Positions 42,021-53,239 of a DNA stretch of 64,000 nt are shown here, piece by piece. How positions within the stretch are numbered: the first letter of the stretch is position 1; every line of letters starts with the position of its first letter. The notes beneath the pieces are model-generated. The model had not been told where the DNA came from. It worked only from the letters and a program-made list of their open reading frames with translations, and did no database searches. Position numbers and translations under genes: made by a program. The DNA comes from Thiorhodococcus sp. (GTDB taxonomy: Bacteria > Pseudomonadota > Gammaproteobacteria > Chromatiales > Chromatiaceae). The stretch spans positions 1-64,000 of the forward strand of contig JARIBS010000066.1 of assembly GCA_029257385.1 (NCBI GenBank), written 5' to 3'.

Positions 42021-42066
42021 TCCGCGAGAAACCCCGCCGTTACGGGCGGAGAGTGGCGACAGCAAC
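42021..42066. repeat. IS200/IS605-end-like (REP-like) hairpin, copy B
   Basis: tccgcgagaaaccccgccgttacgggcggagagtggcgacagcaac; related to 6911-6960. Confidence 0.55.
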
Positions 42067-42106
42067 ACCGTCGGCTCTGTGTTCAAGGTCGGTCTTTTCC
42101 CGGCTG

Positions 42107-42799
42107 TCAATCAGTGAGGGCCTGGGCACGGTCGTTGTTCTGGCTTTGGTTGCGTAGCCAATCCGTGCCGAGCTTGATGATCTGCGGTGTGGGTGCTCGC
42201 ACACAGACCATTGCCGTCGGTGCCTGCTCAGCGCTTAAAAATACATCGCCATGCTTCCATAGGGTGTAGATCAGCATCAGCATCCCCGTGGATAAGAGGA
42301 CGAATAACACCACCCCGGCGGTGATCAGCAACGCCGGGGGAATCTTGGATCGCTTTCTGATAACGACAGGTTCGCGCGGCTGCGCGGGGTGGACACCGCC
42401 CGTGCGCTGGAGCTCCTCTAACTCTTTGCGTAACTGCTCCGACTCGGCGTGCGCTTTCTGCAGTGCGCGTTCCTTGCGTTCAACCTCCTGCTTGAGATTG
42501 TCGCGGGCGATGTTCTGATCCTCGAGTTCGTCTTCCAGCCGCCGGCACTCGACGGTGATGTTTTCAAGCGCCTGCTCCTTAATCTCAAGAGTCTGTTGCA
42601 GCATCGCTGCCTCTTGGCGCATCGCCAACTGTTCGGTGGCAGTGGTAATCGAGCTGTCTGGCGCGAACTCCCGTTCGGCCAGTGTGCTTCTCAGGCGAGC
42701 GACCTCCTCCTCCGCCTCCCTGCGCATCTGCTCGAGCGTTGTGCGCAAAGATTGAGATTCTTCGTCATCGTGTGTTTGCGAGTCCATGTGTTCGCTCAT
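42107..42799 (-). CDS. Coiled-coil protein with C-proximal TM
   Basis: 230 aa; long acidic/basic heptad region then PPALLITAGVVLFVLLSTGMLMLIYTLW. Confidence 0.65.
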   Translation of the reverse strand: MSEHMDSQTHDDEESQSLRTTLEQMRREAEEEVARLRSTLAEREFAPDSSITTATEQLAMRQEAAMLQQTLEIKEQALENITVECRRLEDELEDQNIARDNLKQEVERKERALQKAHAESEQLRKELEELQRTGGVHPAQPREPVVIRKRSKIPPALLITAGVVLFVLLSTGMLMLIYTLWKHGDVFLSAEQAPTAMVCVRAPTPQIIKLGTDWLRNQSQNNDRAQALTD

Positions 42800-43132
42800 A
42801 CTTAAGCATTACTTAGTAGTCGCCGCGCGGCGCGCAATGCGCTCGCACAAGCTGGTGATTCGATTCAATCGGCCGCGACACACTCTTATCGGGCAACCGC
42901 TGCCCACCGGTTGGGCATGTCCACCGCGCCGCTCCCTCCCGATTGTCCGACGTTGCGCCCACAGATTCCAGAAATGGATGTTTGCACAGGCCACTCAACG
43001 CACTGTGCCAACAGCGCCTATCGGTGTGCAGGCGGCTTAGGCGCGACATCCTAATCTAACGCGCCGACTTTCCGGCTGCAGGATTTGCGGCTACTCTCAA
43101 CAGCCCGACGTTGCACCAAGAGACCATGCAGA

Positions 43133-44443
43133 ATGCCATTGCCGTTCAAGGAACATCCGCTGCGCCACCAAGCGGTCGCCGAGCTGCATGCGCGTACCTA
43201 CGAGCCACTGCGCGCGCCGGAGCGCATCTCCCATATCACTGTCATCTGCGGTGAGCGCGGCAGTGGTCGCAATGTCAGTCACTTGCTCAAGCTTTTAGAG
43301 CATTTTAACGCGCCGCTTCCAGAACTCGACTATCAGCACCAACACTACCGAGCGCAACTTGGCGATATCCGCATGCTGTGGGAACGCCACACCGAATTCG
43401 TCACCTACACTTTCGCTAAGCATGGCGACTTCGTGCATCCCTTTGCCTACCCGGTGCTCAATGAGTTGCCGCAGGCCTGGTTGAGCAGTATGCCAGGGGA
43501 GTTGATCTCGGCCACTTCGCTTGCGCTCGAGTCCCGGCGCATGCCCGAACGCCCTACCGAAGAACTCCGCCAACTCTTCTCGGGCAATCTCATCATTGGC
43601 TCAGAGGTCGTCGGCGGTGCCGGGCGCGCCTGGTCAGACCTGCGTATCCATGGCGATGGCTTCTCGCGCATCCTCTTGCGCGACCAGGGGCTATCGGACA
43701 ATCAGGCCGGGCGTCTCGCCAAGCGTGTACTGGAGGTCAACTTCTATCGTGCGATGGCGCTGCTGGGGCTGCCGCCCGCGCGCGAGGCCAATCGTCGGCT
43801 GAGCAAGGCCGATAGTCGGTTGGTTGATGTCGCCACGCAAATGTCCAGCCAGGCATCCGTGGGAACGGACTTTGAAAAGACGCTGCTGGGCGACCTGACC
43901 AGTCTCGCCGTGGAGATTGAGACCGTGGCGGCGCGCACCAGTTATCGTTTCGAGGCATCCAATGCCTATTACGGCATGGTCACCAAACGGCTTGAGCAAC
44001 TGCGCCAGCGCCGTATCGAAGGGCTACAGACCTTAACCGAGTTTCTCGATGCGCGCCTGGCTCCGGCAATTGCGACCTGTAACTCAACGGCCAAGCGTCA
44101 GCGCGACCTCGCCGAGCGCGCGGCGCGTCTGACCAATCTGCTGCGCGCCAGGGTCGAGGTCGAGTTACAGAAACAAAATCGTGGGCTGCTTGAGTCCATG
44201 GACCAGCGCGCCAAGATCCAGCTTCGGCTTCAAGAGACGGTCGAGGGACTCTCGGTGGTCGCGATTGGCTACTATGGCGTCGGCTTGGTGGGGTATCTAC
44301 TGAAAGGACTTGAAGCCTACGGCTTTGGCTTCAACGCAAGCTATGCCACCGGACTATCGGCGCCCTTAATCGTCATCATCGCCTGGCTCAGCATCCGGCG
44401 CATGAAGGCCAGACTTGTGAAATCCGAAAAGGGCAAGGCGTGA
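43133..44443 (+). CDS. DUF3422 family membrane protein
   Basis: RISHITVICGERG...; two C-terminal TM segments; start placed at MPLPFKEHPLR. Confidence 0.85.
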   Translation: MPLPFKEHPLRHQAVAELHARTYEPLRAPERISHITVICGERGSGRNVSHLLKLLEHFNAPLPELDYQHQHYRAQLGDIRMLWERHTEFVTYTFAKHGDFVHPFAYPVLNELPQAWLSSMPGELISATSLALESRRMPERPTEELRQLFSGNLIIGSEVVGGAGRAWSDLRIHGDGFSRILLRDQGLSDNQAGRLAKRVLEVNFYRAMALLGLPPAREANRRLSKADSRLVDVATQMSSQASVGTDFEKTLLGDLTSLAVEIETVAARTSYRFEASNAYYGMVTKRLEQLRQRRIEGLQTLTEFLDARLAPAIATCNSTAKRQRDLAERAARLTNLLRARVEVELQKQNRGLLESMDQRAKIQLRLQETVEGLSVVAIGYYGVGLVGYLLKGLEAYGFGFNASYATGLSAPLIVIIAWLSIRRMKARLVKSEKGKA

Positions 44444-44509
44444 CTTCGAGGCGTGCAGCCTCATGCTCGGTGTCGTCCCGTGCTGAACTCACAATCAGAG
44501 ACGGCGATA

Positions 44510-45067
44510 TCAGCCACTATCGTGCGGGCGCAGGATGAGGATATTGCCACGCTGGATCAGTTCGAGATGCCTGAGATAGCTCATGCCGAGCAAGACATCC
44601 TTCCCCGGCATGTTCGGCAGTACGCTGGCCCTGACGTGGTGGAGCGTCAGCCCGCCAAGCGTGACCTGATCGAGCCTGGTGCTCCACGTTTTCACCAGAC
44701 CATTGGCCGTCATGGACATGCCGCCAGGGCGCATCGGCAACTCCAGCCGGCGCGCCAGTGGCAACGACAACGCCACATTCGTAGCACCGGTATCGACGAG
44801 AAAGCGCACTGGCACTCCGTTGATCGTACCGCTCGCCACGAAGTGCCCAGCCCGGTTGCGCTCCAAAATGACTTGCTTTGCGCCATCGGCGCCCTGTGTC
44901 ATAAGGGGATTGGGGTTGGGGTTTTCCTGGCGCTCGAACAGACTGTTAAACAGCATCACCAGCAACGCGATCGCAACGATCCAGGCGCCAAACAGCATGG
45001 CCCGACCGATACGCGAGGGCAGATCATCCCGACTGGGTGGCGGTTCGTACATGGCGCGGCGTCGCAA
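44510..45067 (-). CDS. Retropepsin-like aspartic protease, membrane-anchored
   Basis: VRFLVDTGATNVALS active site; ...VLPNMPGKDVLLGMSYLRHLELIQRG. Confidence 0.88.
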   Translation of the reverse strand: MRRRAMYEPPPSRDDLPSRIGRAMLFGAWIVAIALLVMLFNSLFERQENPNPNPLMTQGADGAKQVILERNRAGHFVASGTINGVPVRFLVDTGATNVALSLPLARRLELPMRPGGMSMTANGLVKTWSTRLDQVTLGGLTLHHVRASVLPNMPGKDVLLGMSYLRHLELIQRGNILILRPHDSG

Positions 45068-45193
45068 GCATTGGGTGAGTTCTGAAAATGGCCGCGCTGG
45101 TGGCGCGTACTATGAGAGCGCACATGGCATCATCGACGGTTTTATAAACGTAGGCCGATACCAGAGTCTCAGATAATCCACCGAGTTTCGCCT

Positions 45194-46135
45194 ATGAACC
45201 TGCAACAGTTGCGATACATCCACGAGGTGGCGCGACAGGGACTCAACATCTCGGCGGCGGCTGCGGCGCTCTTTACCTCGCAGCCGGGCGTCTCCAAACA
45301 GATCCGGCAGCTTGAGGAGGAGCTGGGCATCCTCATCTTCACCCGCCAGGGCAAGCGTCTGGTCGCGGTGACCGAGCCTGGCCGCGAAGTGCTGACGATC
45401 GCCGCGCGGATGCTCGGCGAGCTGGACAATCTGCGCCAGGTCGGCGCCGAACTCGGCAACGAGTCCGCCGGCAGGCTCTCCATCGCCACCACCCACACCC
45501 AGGCGCGCTATGTCCTGCCGCGCGTCATCCACGCCTTCATTGAGCGTTATCCGCAGGTTGGTCTTTCGTTGCAGCAGGGCAACCCGCCGCAGGTCTGTGA
45601 ACTGGTGCGCTCCGGGGCGGCCGATCTGGTGATCGCGACCGAATCGGTCGGCGACTATACCGAGCTGGTGAGCCTGCCCTGCTACGAGTGGAATCACTGC
45701 ATCATCGCCCCGCTTGATCACCCGGCGCTGCGCTCTCGCCCGCTCGCGCTTGAGGATATCGCACGCTGGCCGATCGTGACTTATGACTCCGCCTTCACCG
45801 GCCGCAACCAGATCAACCGCGCCTTTCAGGGCCGCGGGCTGGAACCCCGGGTGGTGCTGACCGCGCTGGATGCCGATGTCATCAAAACCTATGTACGGAT
45901 GGGGCTGGGGATCGGTATCGTCGCCCGCATGGCCTATGACCCGGAGATGGACACCGGGCTTGGGATGCTTGACGCCGGACACCTGTTTGACTCCAACGTG
46001 ACCCATCTGGGTCTGCGCCGCAACGCCTGGCTGCGCGGTTACACTTACGATTTCATCGAGCTGTTCGCGCCCCATCTGACCCGCAGGGCGATCGCGTTGG
46101 CAATGCGCCCGGGCGGCAGCGACTATGCGATTTGA
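45194..46135 (+). CDS. cysB: LysR-family regulator CysB
   Basis: MNLQQLRYIHEVARQGLNISAAAAALFTSQPGVSKQIRQLEEELG. Confidence 0.9.
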   Translation: MNLQQLRYIHEVARQGLNISAAAAALFTSQPGVSKQIRQLEEELGILIFTRQGKRLVAVTEPGREVLTIAARMLGELDNLRQVGAELGNESAGRLSIATTHTQARYVLPRVIHAFIERYPQVGLSLQQGNPPQVCELVRSGAADLVIATESVGDYTELVSLPCYEWNHCIIAPLDHPALRSRPLALEDIARWPIVTYDSAFTGRNQINRAFQGRGLEPRVVLTALDADVIKTYVRMGLGIGIVARMAYDPEMDTGLGMLDAGHLFDSNVTHLGLRRNAWLRGYTYDFIELFAPHLTRRAIALAMRPGGSDYAI

Positions 46136-46189
46136 ACCCCGCGCGCCCGCCAACGTTCTTGCAATGCAATACATCGATGGGAGAGAAGC

Positions 46190-46558
46190 GTGATGTCCAA
46201 CGAAAAAACCTACAGTGAGACGCAGATCGAGCAGCGTCTGCAATCCGAGCTGCCGCAGTGGCGCCATGAAGCCGGCGAGATCCACCGCACCTACCGCACC
46301 AGCGGTTGGAAGGGCGCGCTGATGGTCGTCAACACGGTCGGTCATCTGGCTGAAGCCGCCTGGCATCATCCGGATCTGGCGGTTTCCTATTCCAGCGTCA
46401 TCGTCAAGCTCGTCACCCACTCGGCCAAGGGCATCACCGACAAAGACTTTGAACTGGCCCGCAAGATCGAGGAGACGCTAATGTGGCGACCAGGCCCCGA
46501 GAGCGCACTGGATGGCACGCCCGAGGAGGCCCGATTCAAGTATCTCGACTACGACTAA
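46190..46558 (+). CDS. 4a-hydroxytetrahydrobiopterin dehydratase-like (PCD/DCoH)
   Basis: VNTVGHLAEAAWHHPDLAVSYSSVIVKLVTHSAKGITDKDFELARKIE. Confidence 0.88.
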   Translation: MMSNEKTYSETQIEQRLQSELPQWRHEAGEIHRTYRTSGWKGALMVVNTVGHLAEAAWHHPDLAVSYSSVIVKLVTHSAKGITDKDFELARKIEETLMWRPGPESALDGTPEEARFKYLDYD

Positions 46559-46608
46559 TCTGGCCCCAAGGCGCATCGGTCTCGCCGAGCGCCTGGATCT
46601 CCTCCGCT

Positions 46609-49449
46609 CTACAGGGCCGCGATCTTCGCCCGCTGGGTCTGCAGATCACTGATCGCTGCGGCATGCTCGGCGAGCTTGGTGCGCTCTTTGCCAACCACCG
46701 CCTCGGGTGCCTTACCGACAAAACTGGGGTTAGCCAGCTTCTTTTCGGTGCGCGCGATGTCGTCGGTCAAACGGGTGATCTCCTTGTCCAGACGCTTGAG
46801 TTCGGCGTCCTTGTCGATCAGACCAGCCATGGGGATGAGTAGTTTCATGCTCCCGACCAGAGCGATGGCGGATTCGGGCGCCTCGGATTCATCGGCCAGC
46901 AGGCTGATCGACTCGGTCCGGGCAAGGAAATCCAGATAGGGCCGGGCGGTTTCGAGCCAGACCTTGTCCTGATCGGAGGCGTTGGCGACCAGCACCGGTA
47001 GCGGCTTGCCGGGCGCGATGTTCATCTCACCTTTGATGCGCCGGATACCCAGAATGCACTGCTGAACCCAGGCGATTTCGGCGACGGCCTGATGATCGCC
47101 GGAGTCCGTGTCGGCGACGGGGAAGGGTGCAAGCATGATGGTCTCACCCGTCACACCAGCGAGTGGGCCGACCTTCTGCCAGATCTCCTCGGTGATGAAG
47201 GGCATGATGGGATGGGCAAGACGCAGCAGGGTTTCCAGCGTTCTGACCAGGGTCTGGCGGGTGCCGCGCTTGGCCGCCTCAGATGCGCGCGTTCCGGTGA
47301 GAACCGGCTTGGACAGCTCCAGATACCAGTCGCAGAATTCATGCCAGGTGAAGTCGTAAATGGCCTGGGCGGCGAGGTCGAAGCGGTAGCCTTCGATGGC
47401 CTCGGTCACGGTGGCCGTGGTGCTATGGAGTCGCGAACGAATCCAGCGGTCTGCTGCGCTCAACTCAATCGGGTCAGATCCCAATCCGCAGTCCTGCCCC
47501 TCGGTGTTCATCAGCACATAGCGTGAGGCGTTCCACAGCTTGTTGCAGAAGTTGCGGTAGCCCTCGGTACGACCGAGGTCGAACTTGATGTCCCGGCCGG
47601 TAGAGGCCAGCGCGGCGAACGTAAAACGCAGTGCATCGGTACCGAAGCCGGGGATGCCGTCCGGGAAGTCCTTGCGCGTGGCCTTGGCGATCTTCTCGGC
47701 CAGATGCGGCTGCATCATGCCCTTGATGCGTTTCTCGACCAGCGCTTCTAGCTCAATGCCGTCGATCAGATCAATGGGGTCGAGCACGTTGCCTTTGGAC
47801 TTGGACATTTTGTCGCCGTGTGCGTCGCGCACCAGGCCGTGGATGTAGACCTCGCGGAACGGCACCTCGCCGGTGAACTTCAGGCCCATCATGATCATGC
47901 GGGCGACCCAGAAGAAGATGATGTCAAACCCGGTGACCAAAACCGAGGTCGGGTAGAAGGTTTTGAGCCGTTCGGTCTCCTCCGGCCAGCCGAGTGTACT
48001 GAAGGGCCAGAGTGCCGAGCTGAGCCAGGTGTCGAGCACGTCTGGGTCCTGCTCTAGCGCGACCTCCGGGCCGAAGCCGTGTTTGTCGCGAATCGCCTGC
48101 TCAGAGTGGCCGACATAGACGTTGCCTTCCAGGTCGTACCAGGCCGGGATGCGGTGGCCCCACCAGATCTGGCGGCTGATGCACCAGTCCTGGATGTTGC
48201 GCATCCACTCGAAATAGGTGTTCTTCCAGTTGTCCGGGACGAAACGGATGTCGCCGTTCTCGACCGCCTTGATCGCCGGGTCGGCCAGGGGCTGGACGCG
48301 CACATACCACTGATCGGTCAGGTAAGGCTCGATCACGGCACCGGAGCGGTCACCGCGCGGCTGCTGGAGTCGGTGATCCTTGATATTGGCGATCAGACCC
48401 AGCGCATCCAGGTCGGCGACAATGCGCTTGCGTGCCGCATAGCGGTCGAGACCGATGTAGGCGCCGGGCAGGAGCTGGCCTTCCTCGGGTGCGTTGTCAC
48501 GCACGGCGGCATCGGGCGTGAAGATGTTGATCAGCCCGCCATGCGGCTGCTCGGCGATGGCCTTCTCATCGCGATGTCGATGCCAGACCTGGTTGTCGTT
48601 GAAGTCATGCGCGGGCGTGATCTTCACACAGCCGGTGCCGAACTCGGGGTCGGCATACTCGTCGGCGATGATGGGGATGCGCCGCCCGGTCAGGGGCAGC
48701 TCGACGAATTCGCCGATGAGATGACGGTAGCGTTCGTCCTTCGGGTTGACCGCCACGGCGCAGTCACCCAGCAGGGTCTCGGGGCGGGTGGTGGAGACGA
48801 CCATATAGACCGGCTCTCCAGCGCCGGGCGGCTGCACCAGCGGGTAGCGCATGTCCCACATGTGGCCGCTCTCCTCCTCCGAGAGCACTTCCAGATCCGA
48901 GACCGCCGTATGCAAGACTGGATCCCAGTTCACCAGACGCTTGCCGCGATAGATCAGCCCCTCTTCATGGAGCCGCACGAAGACCTCGCGCACCGCATCG
49001 GATAACCCTTCGTCCATGGTAAAGCGCTCGTGCGCCCAGTCGAGCGAGGAGCCCATGCGTCGGAGTTGACGGGTGATGGTGTCGCCGGACTCGGCCTTCC
49101 ACTCCCAGATACGTTCGACGAAGGCGTCGCGACCATAGTCGTGCCGGGTACGGCCCTCGGCATCGATCAGGCGCTCCACGACCATCTGGGTCGCGATCCC
49201 GGCGTGGTCCGAACCCGCCTGCCAGAGCGTGGGCTTGCCTTTCATCCGATGATAGCGGATCAGGGCATCCATGATGGTGTCCTGGAAGGCGTGGCCCATG
49301 TGCAGACTGCCGGTCACGTTCGGCGGTGGAATCATGATGCAGTAGGCGTCCGTTCCCGACTGTTCGGTCGGCACGAAATAGCCGCGTTCTTCCCAGTGTT
49401 GGTACCAGGTCTGCTCCAGGGTTTGGGGGTCGTAGTTCTTGTCCAGCAT
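46609..49449 (-). CDS. valS: Valyl-tRNA synthetase
   Basis: [28 protein letters not shown]-terminal coiled coil. Confidence 0.98.
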   Translation of the reverse strand: MLDKNYDPQTLEQTWYQHWEERGYFVPTEQSGTDAYCIMIPPPNVTGSLHMGHAFQDTIMDALIRYHRMKGKPTLWQAGSDHAGIATQMVVERLIDAEGRTRHDYGRDAFVERIWEWKAESGDTITRQLRRMGSSLDWAHERFTMDEGLSDAVREVFVRLHEEGLIYRGKRLVNWDPVLHTAVSDLEVLSEEESGHMWDMRYPLVQPPGAGEPVYMVVSTTRPETLLGDCAVAVNPKDERYRHLIGEFVELPLTGRRIPIIADEYADPEFGTGCVKITPAHDFNDNQVWHRHRDEKAIAEQPHGGLINIFTPDAAVRDNAPEEGQLLPGAYIGLDRYAARKRIVADLDALGLIANIKDHRLQQPRGDRSGAVIEPYLTDQWYVRVQPLADPAIKAVENGDIRFVPDNWKNTYFEWMRNIQDWCISRQIWWGHRIPAWYDLEGNVYVGHSEQAIRDKHGFGPEVALEQDPDVLDTWLSSALWPFSTLGWPEETERLKTFYPTSVLVTGFDIIFFWVARMIMMGLKFTGEVPFREVYIHGLVRDAHGDKMSKSKGNVLDPIDLIDGIELEALVEKRIKGMMQPHLAEKIAKATRKDFPDGIPGFGTDALRFTFAALASTGRDIKFDLGRTEGYRNFCNKLWNASRYVLMNTEGQDCGLGSDPIELSAADRWIRSRLHSTTATVTEAIEGYRFDLAAQAIYDFTWHEFCDWYLELSKPVLTGTRASEAAKRGTRQTLVRTLETLLRLAHPIMPFITEEIWQKVGPLAGVTGETIMLAPFPVADTDSGDHQAVAEIAWVQQCILGIRRIKGEMNIAPGKPLPVLVANASDQDKVWLETARPYLDFLARTESISLLADESEAPESAIALVGSMKLLIPMAGLIDKDAELKRLDKEITRLTDDIARTEKKLANPSFVGKAPEAVVGKERTKLAEHAAAISDLQTQRAKIAAL

Positions 49450-49719
49450 GGTTACTCAGGCTCGTCGTCAGGGCGTGCGAAACGTCTGAGTATACCGGAT
49501 GGGTGGGTGGTGGAAATGGCGCTCGGTAGATGCCTGGACGGCGCTGTCATGACAATACTTGTCTGGTCGCGATCGGCACAGCAGCGGCAATTTGAGTATT
49601 TAAAGGCGACCACGTGAGCCAAGGTCTGCCACAATGTCAACTGCGTAGCGATTCTCGGTCGTGCCGCGCAGCCAGCTGAATGATAAAAATCAAACCGACG
49701 AGAGAGGAGAACCCAATCG

Positions 49720-52491
49720 ATGGATACCACGAACACTTACGTTTTCGCTTTCGAAGAGGGTGATGGCAAGAACAAGAAACTGCTCGGCGGCAAGGGAGCC
49801 AATCTCTGTGAGATGACACAGATTGGACTGAACGTCCCGCCTGGCTTTGTGATCTCCACCGAAGCCTGTCTGGAGTATCTCGCCGAGCCGAATCGCGCCC
49901 TGCCGCCCGGTCTGATCGAGGATGTCCATGCCCAGATGAAAGCCGTGGAAGCCAAGACCGGCAAGGGCTTCGGCGATCCCGATAACCCCTTGCTGTTCTC
50001 GGTGCGCTCGGGCTCTGCGATGTCGATGCCCGGGATGATGGATACCATCCTTAATCTGGGGCTAAACGCCGATACCCTACGCGGAGTGATCAGCCACACG
50101 GGCGATGCCCGGTTCGGCTACGACGCCTACCGGCGATTCATCCAGCTCTTCGGCAAGGTCGCCTTGGGTGTGCCAGACGAGGCGTTCGACAAAGAGTTCG
50201 AGGCCATCAAGGAGGCCGCTCACGTCAAACAGGACGTGGGTCTCTCTGCCAGCGATCTGAAAGAGGTAAGCGAGCGGTTCCTCGCGGTGGTCGAGGAGGA
50301 AACCGGCAAACCCTTCCCGTCCGATCCCTATCAGCAGCTCGAGATCTCCATCAAGGCCGTCTTCGATAGCTGGGGCGGAAAGCGCGCGGTCGATTACCGC
50401 AAGCAGTTCCACATCACTCCCGACATGGCCAATGGCACCGCCGTCAATGTGATGATCATGGTGTTCGGCAACCGCGGCGACGACTCGGCCACGGGTGTGG
50501 GCTTCACGCGCAACCCCGCCTCCGGTGAGAACACGCTCTATGGCGAGTATCTGATCAACGCCCAGGGTGAAGACGTGGTCGCGGGCATCCGCACGCCCAA
50601 GCCGATCGATCGGCTCAAGGTCGAGATGCCGGAGATGGCCGAGCAGCTCGACGTTCTGCGCGACAAGCTCGAGACGCATTACCGCGAGGTCCAGGATTTC
50701 GAGTTCACCATCGAGCGCGGTCAGCTCTTCTGTCTCCAGACTCGCAACGGCAAGATGAACACCATCGCCATGGTGCGTTCCTCGGTTGAGATGGAGCGCG
50801 AGGGTCTGATCAGCAAGGAGCAGGCGCTGCTGCGCATCCAGCCCGAGTCGCTCGAGCAAATGCTGTTCCCGCAGCTCGACCCCGCCATCCAGGCCGATGC
50901 AGTCGCACAGGGCCTGCCGGCATCGCCGGGCGCGGCCTCGGGCATCGCCGTCTTCGATGCCGACCGCGCCGAACAGCTCGGCCATGAGCAGGGCCTGAAG
51001 GTGATCCTGGTACGCGAGGAGACCAAGCCCGAGGACATCCACGGCTTCTTCGCCGCCGAGGCGATCCTGACCTCGCGCGGGGGCAAGACCTCGCATGCCG
51101 CCGTGGTCGCGCGCGGCATGGGCAAGCCGTGCGTTGCGGGCGCCGAGGGCATCAGCGTCGATGTCAACCGGCGCGAAGCGCGAGTCGGAATGACCAGCTT
51201 CAAGGAAGGCGACGTCATCACCATCGACGGCACTTCGGGCAATGTCTATCTGGGCGCCATCCCGACGGTGGAGCCGGACTTCACGCCCGAGCTCAACGTC
51301 TTGCTCGGCTGGGCCGACGAGGTGGCCAAACTCGAGGTTATGGCCAATGCCGATACGCCCGACGATGCCCGCCGGGCGCTTACCTATGGCGCGGTGGGTA
51401 TCGGCTTGGCACGCACCGAGCGCATGTTCAACGACGTCGAGCGCCTGCCCATCGTCATTGAGATGATCGTCGCCGAGACGTCCGAACAGCGCCAGGCGGC
51501 ACTCGGCAAACTGCTGCCGTTGCAGCGCAAGGACTTCCGCGAGCTGTTTGAGGTGATGTCGCCGAATCCGGTGACCATCCGTCTGCTCGATCCGCCGATC
51601 CACGAGTTCCTGCCGGACGAAAATGTCCTTGAGCGTGAAATCGGCGAGTTGCGCGCCCTCGCGCAGAGCGCGCGCGGCGTGACCGTCTTGGCCGGTGCGA
51701 TGGGGCTGCTGCATGCCTCCGAGAGCCTGCGCCGCGAGGTCGACACCGCGCGCCGGATGGTCGACCCGCTCGTTGTCGAAGAGGCGATCACCAAAAAGGA
51801 GGCGATGCTCAAAAAGGTACGCGCGCTCTACGAGACCAATCCCATGCTCGGTCATCGTGGCGTGCGCCTCGGCATGACCTTCCCCGAGATTTACGAGATG
51901 CAGGTGCGCGCGATCCTCGAGGCTGCGGCCGAATGCGCCAAGGCTGGTATCGAGGTCCACCCGCAGATCAAAGTGCCGCAGGTCTGTACAGCGCAGGAGC
52001 TGCGTGAGGTCAAGGTGTTCGTGGATCGTATCCACGCCGAGGTCACGGAACGCTACGGCAAGCCGGTGGAGTTCAAGTTCGGCACCATGATTGAGGTGGT
52101 TCGCGCCTGTATGCGTGCCGAATCCCTGGCCGAGGAGGCGGAGTTCTTCTCCTTCGGCACCAACGACTTGACCCAGGCGACCTTCTCATTCTCGCGCGAG
52201 GATGCCGAGAACAAGTTCCTGCCGCTCTACAACCAAATCGAGATCCTCCAGGACAACCCCTTCGATGTGCTCGATGTGGAGGGCGTCGGCAAGCTGATGA
52301 AGCTAGCGGTGGACTGGGGCCGCTCGGTCAAGCCCGATTTGCATGTCGGCATCTGCGGCGAGCATGGCGGGCATCCGGCCTCCATTGCTTTCTGCCACAA
52401 GATCGGTCTCGACTATGTGAGCTGCTCGGGACCGCGTGTCCCCATCGCACGTCTGGCCGCCGCGCACGCCGTGCTCCAGGCTGATCAGTAG
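49720..52491 (+). CDS. ppdK: Pyruvate, phosphate dikinase
   Basis: YVFAFEEGDGKNKKLLGGKGANLCEM; LTSRGGKTSHAAVVARGMGKPCVAG. Confidence 0.97.
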   Translation: MDTTNTYVFAFEEGDGKNKKLLGGKGANLCEMTQIGLNVPPGFVISTEACLEYLAEPNRALPPGLIEDVHAQMKAVEAKTGKGFGDPDNPLLFSVRSGSAMSMPGMMDTILNLGLNADTLRGVISHTGDARFGYDAYRRFIQLFGKVALGVPDEAFDKEFEAIKEAAHVKQDVGLSASDLKEVSERFLAVVEEETGKPFPSDPYQQLEISIKAVFDSWGGKRAVDYRKQFHITPDMANGTAVNVMIMVFGNRGDDSATGVGFTRNPASGENTLYGEYLINAQGEDVVAGIRTPKPIDRLKVEMPEMAEQLDVLRDKLETHYREVQDFEFTIERGQLFCLQTRNGKMNTIAMVRSSVEMEREGLISKEQALLRIQPESLEQMLFPQLDPAIQADAVAQGLPASPGAASGIAVFDADRAEQLGHEQGLKVILVREETKPEDIHGFFAAEAILTSRGGKTSHAAVVARGMGKPCVAGAEGISVDVNRREARVGMTSFKEGDVITIDGTSGNVYLGAIPTVEPDFTPELNVLLGWADEVAKLEVMANADTPDDARRALTYGAVGIGLARTERMFNDVERLPIVIEMIVAETSEQRQAALGKLLPLQRKDFRELFEVMSPNPVTIRLLDPPIHEFLPDENVLEREIGELRALAQSARGVTVLAGAMGLLHASESLRREVDTARRMVDPLVVEEAITKKEAMLKKVRALYETNPMLGHRGVRLGMTFPEIYEMQVRAILEAAAECAKAGIEVHPQIKVPQVCTAQELREVKVFVDRIHAEVTERYGKPVEFKFGTMIEVVRACMRAESLAEEAEFFSFGTNDLTQATFSFSREDAENKFLPLYNQIEILQDNPFDVLDVEGVGKLMKLAVDWGRSVKPDLHVGICGEHGGHPASIAFCHKIGLDYVSCSGPRVPIARLAAAHAVLQADQ

Positions 52492-52656
52492 CCGTTGACT
52501 CGGCGAGCCCCGACCGGGCGCTCGCCGAGACTCCGTTTCCAGTGCCTCCCCGGCGCTTCCTGATCGCAATTCGTGCAGTCGTTCCGGTTTTTTGCGGTAT
52601 CGGTCGGTAGAATTCAGGGTCGATTTCGCCTCCGCACCCTTGAGTAATAAACGCCC

Positions 52657-53226
52657 GTGGACCTGAGCACGATTATCCTCCTCGCCATCGTCGTCGTCCT
52701 GGCGTTCTATGCCGTCCAGATCTATAACCTTTTGGTTCGCCTCAGGCACAATGTCTCGCGCGCCTGGTCGAACATCGACGTCGCGCTCAAACAGCGCCAC
52801 GACGAGCTGCCCAAGCTGGTCGAGGTCTGCAGGCAATATATGGGCTACGAGCAGGAGACGCTGGAGCGTATCGTCAAGGCGCGCGGCGCGGTCGCCGAGG
52901 CCAGCCGGCGCGGCGATCCGCGCGCACTGGGTGCTGCCGAGACCGAGCTGCGCATGGGGCTGGGCAACCTCTTCGCCCTAGCTGAGAACTATCCGGATCT
53001 CAAGGCCAACGACAGCTTCCGTCACCTGGCCCAGCGCGTGAGCCAGCTCGAGGAGACCATCGCCGACCGGCGCGAGCTTTACAACGAGAGCGCCAATCTC
53101 AACAACATGCGCATTGAGCAGTTCCCGGATCTGTTCATCGCGCGGCTGATGAAGGCCCGGGCCTTCGATCTACTCCAGTTCGAGGAGGCCCACCAGGACG
53201 TCGATCTCGGGGCGCTCTTCCGCTAA
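52657..53226 (+). CDS. lemA: LemA family protein
   Basis: YNLLVRLRHNVSRAWSNIDVALKQRHDELPKLVE; start is GTG. Confidence 0.93.
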   Translation: MDLSTIILLAIVVVLAFYAVQIYNLLVRLRHNVSRAWSNIDVALKQRHDELPKLVEVCRQYMGYEQETLERIVKARGAVAEASRRGDPRALGAAETELRMGLGNLFALAENYPDLKANDSFRHLAQRVSQLEETIADRRELYNESANLNNMRIEQFPDLFIARLMKARAFDLLQFEEAHQDVDLGALFR

Positions 53227-53239
53227 AGAGGGGCGTGGC

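Noticed and set aside
45110-46420. 436-aa minus-strand ORF opposite cysB
   Set aside because: Antisense shadow of a well-supported CysB; no recognisable domain.
48079-49005. 308-aa plus-strand ORF opposite valS
   Set aside because: Antisense shadow ORF with no domain signature.
50077-52035. 652-aa minus-strand ORF opposite ppdK
   Set aside because: Lies wholly antisense to a clear PPDK; His/Asp/Leu/Gly-biased sequence is typical of a codon-phase shadow in GC-rich DNA.
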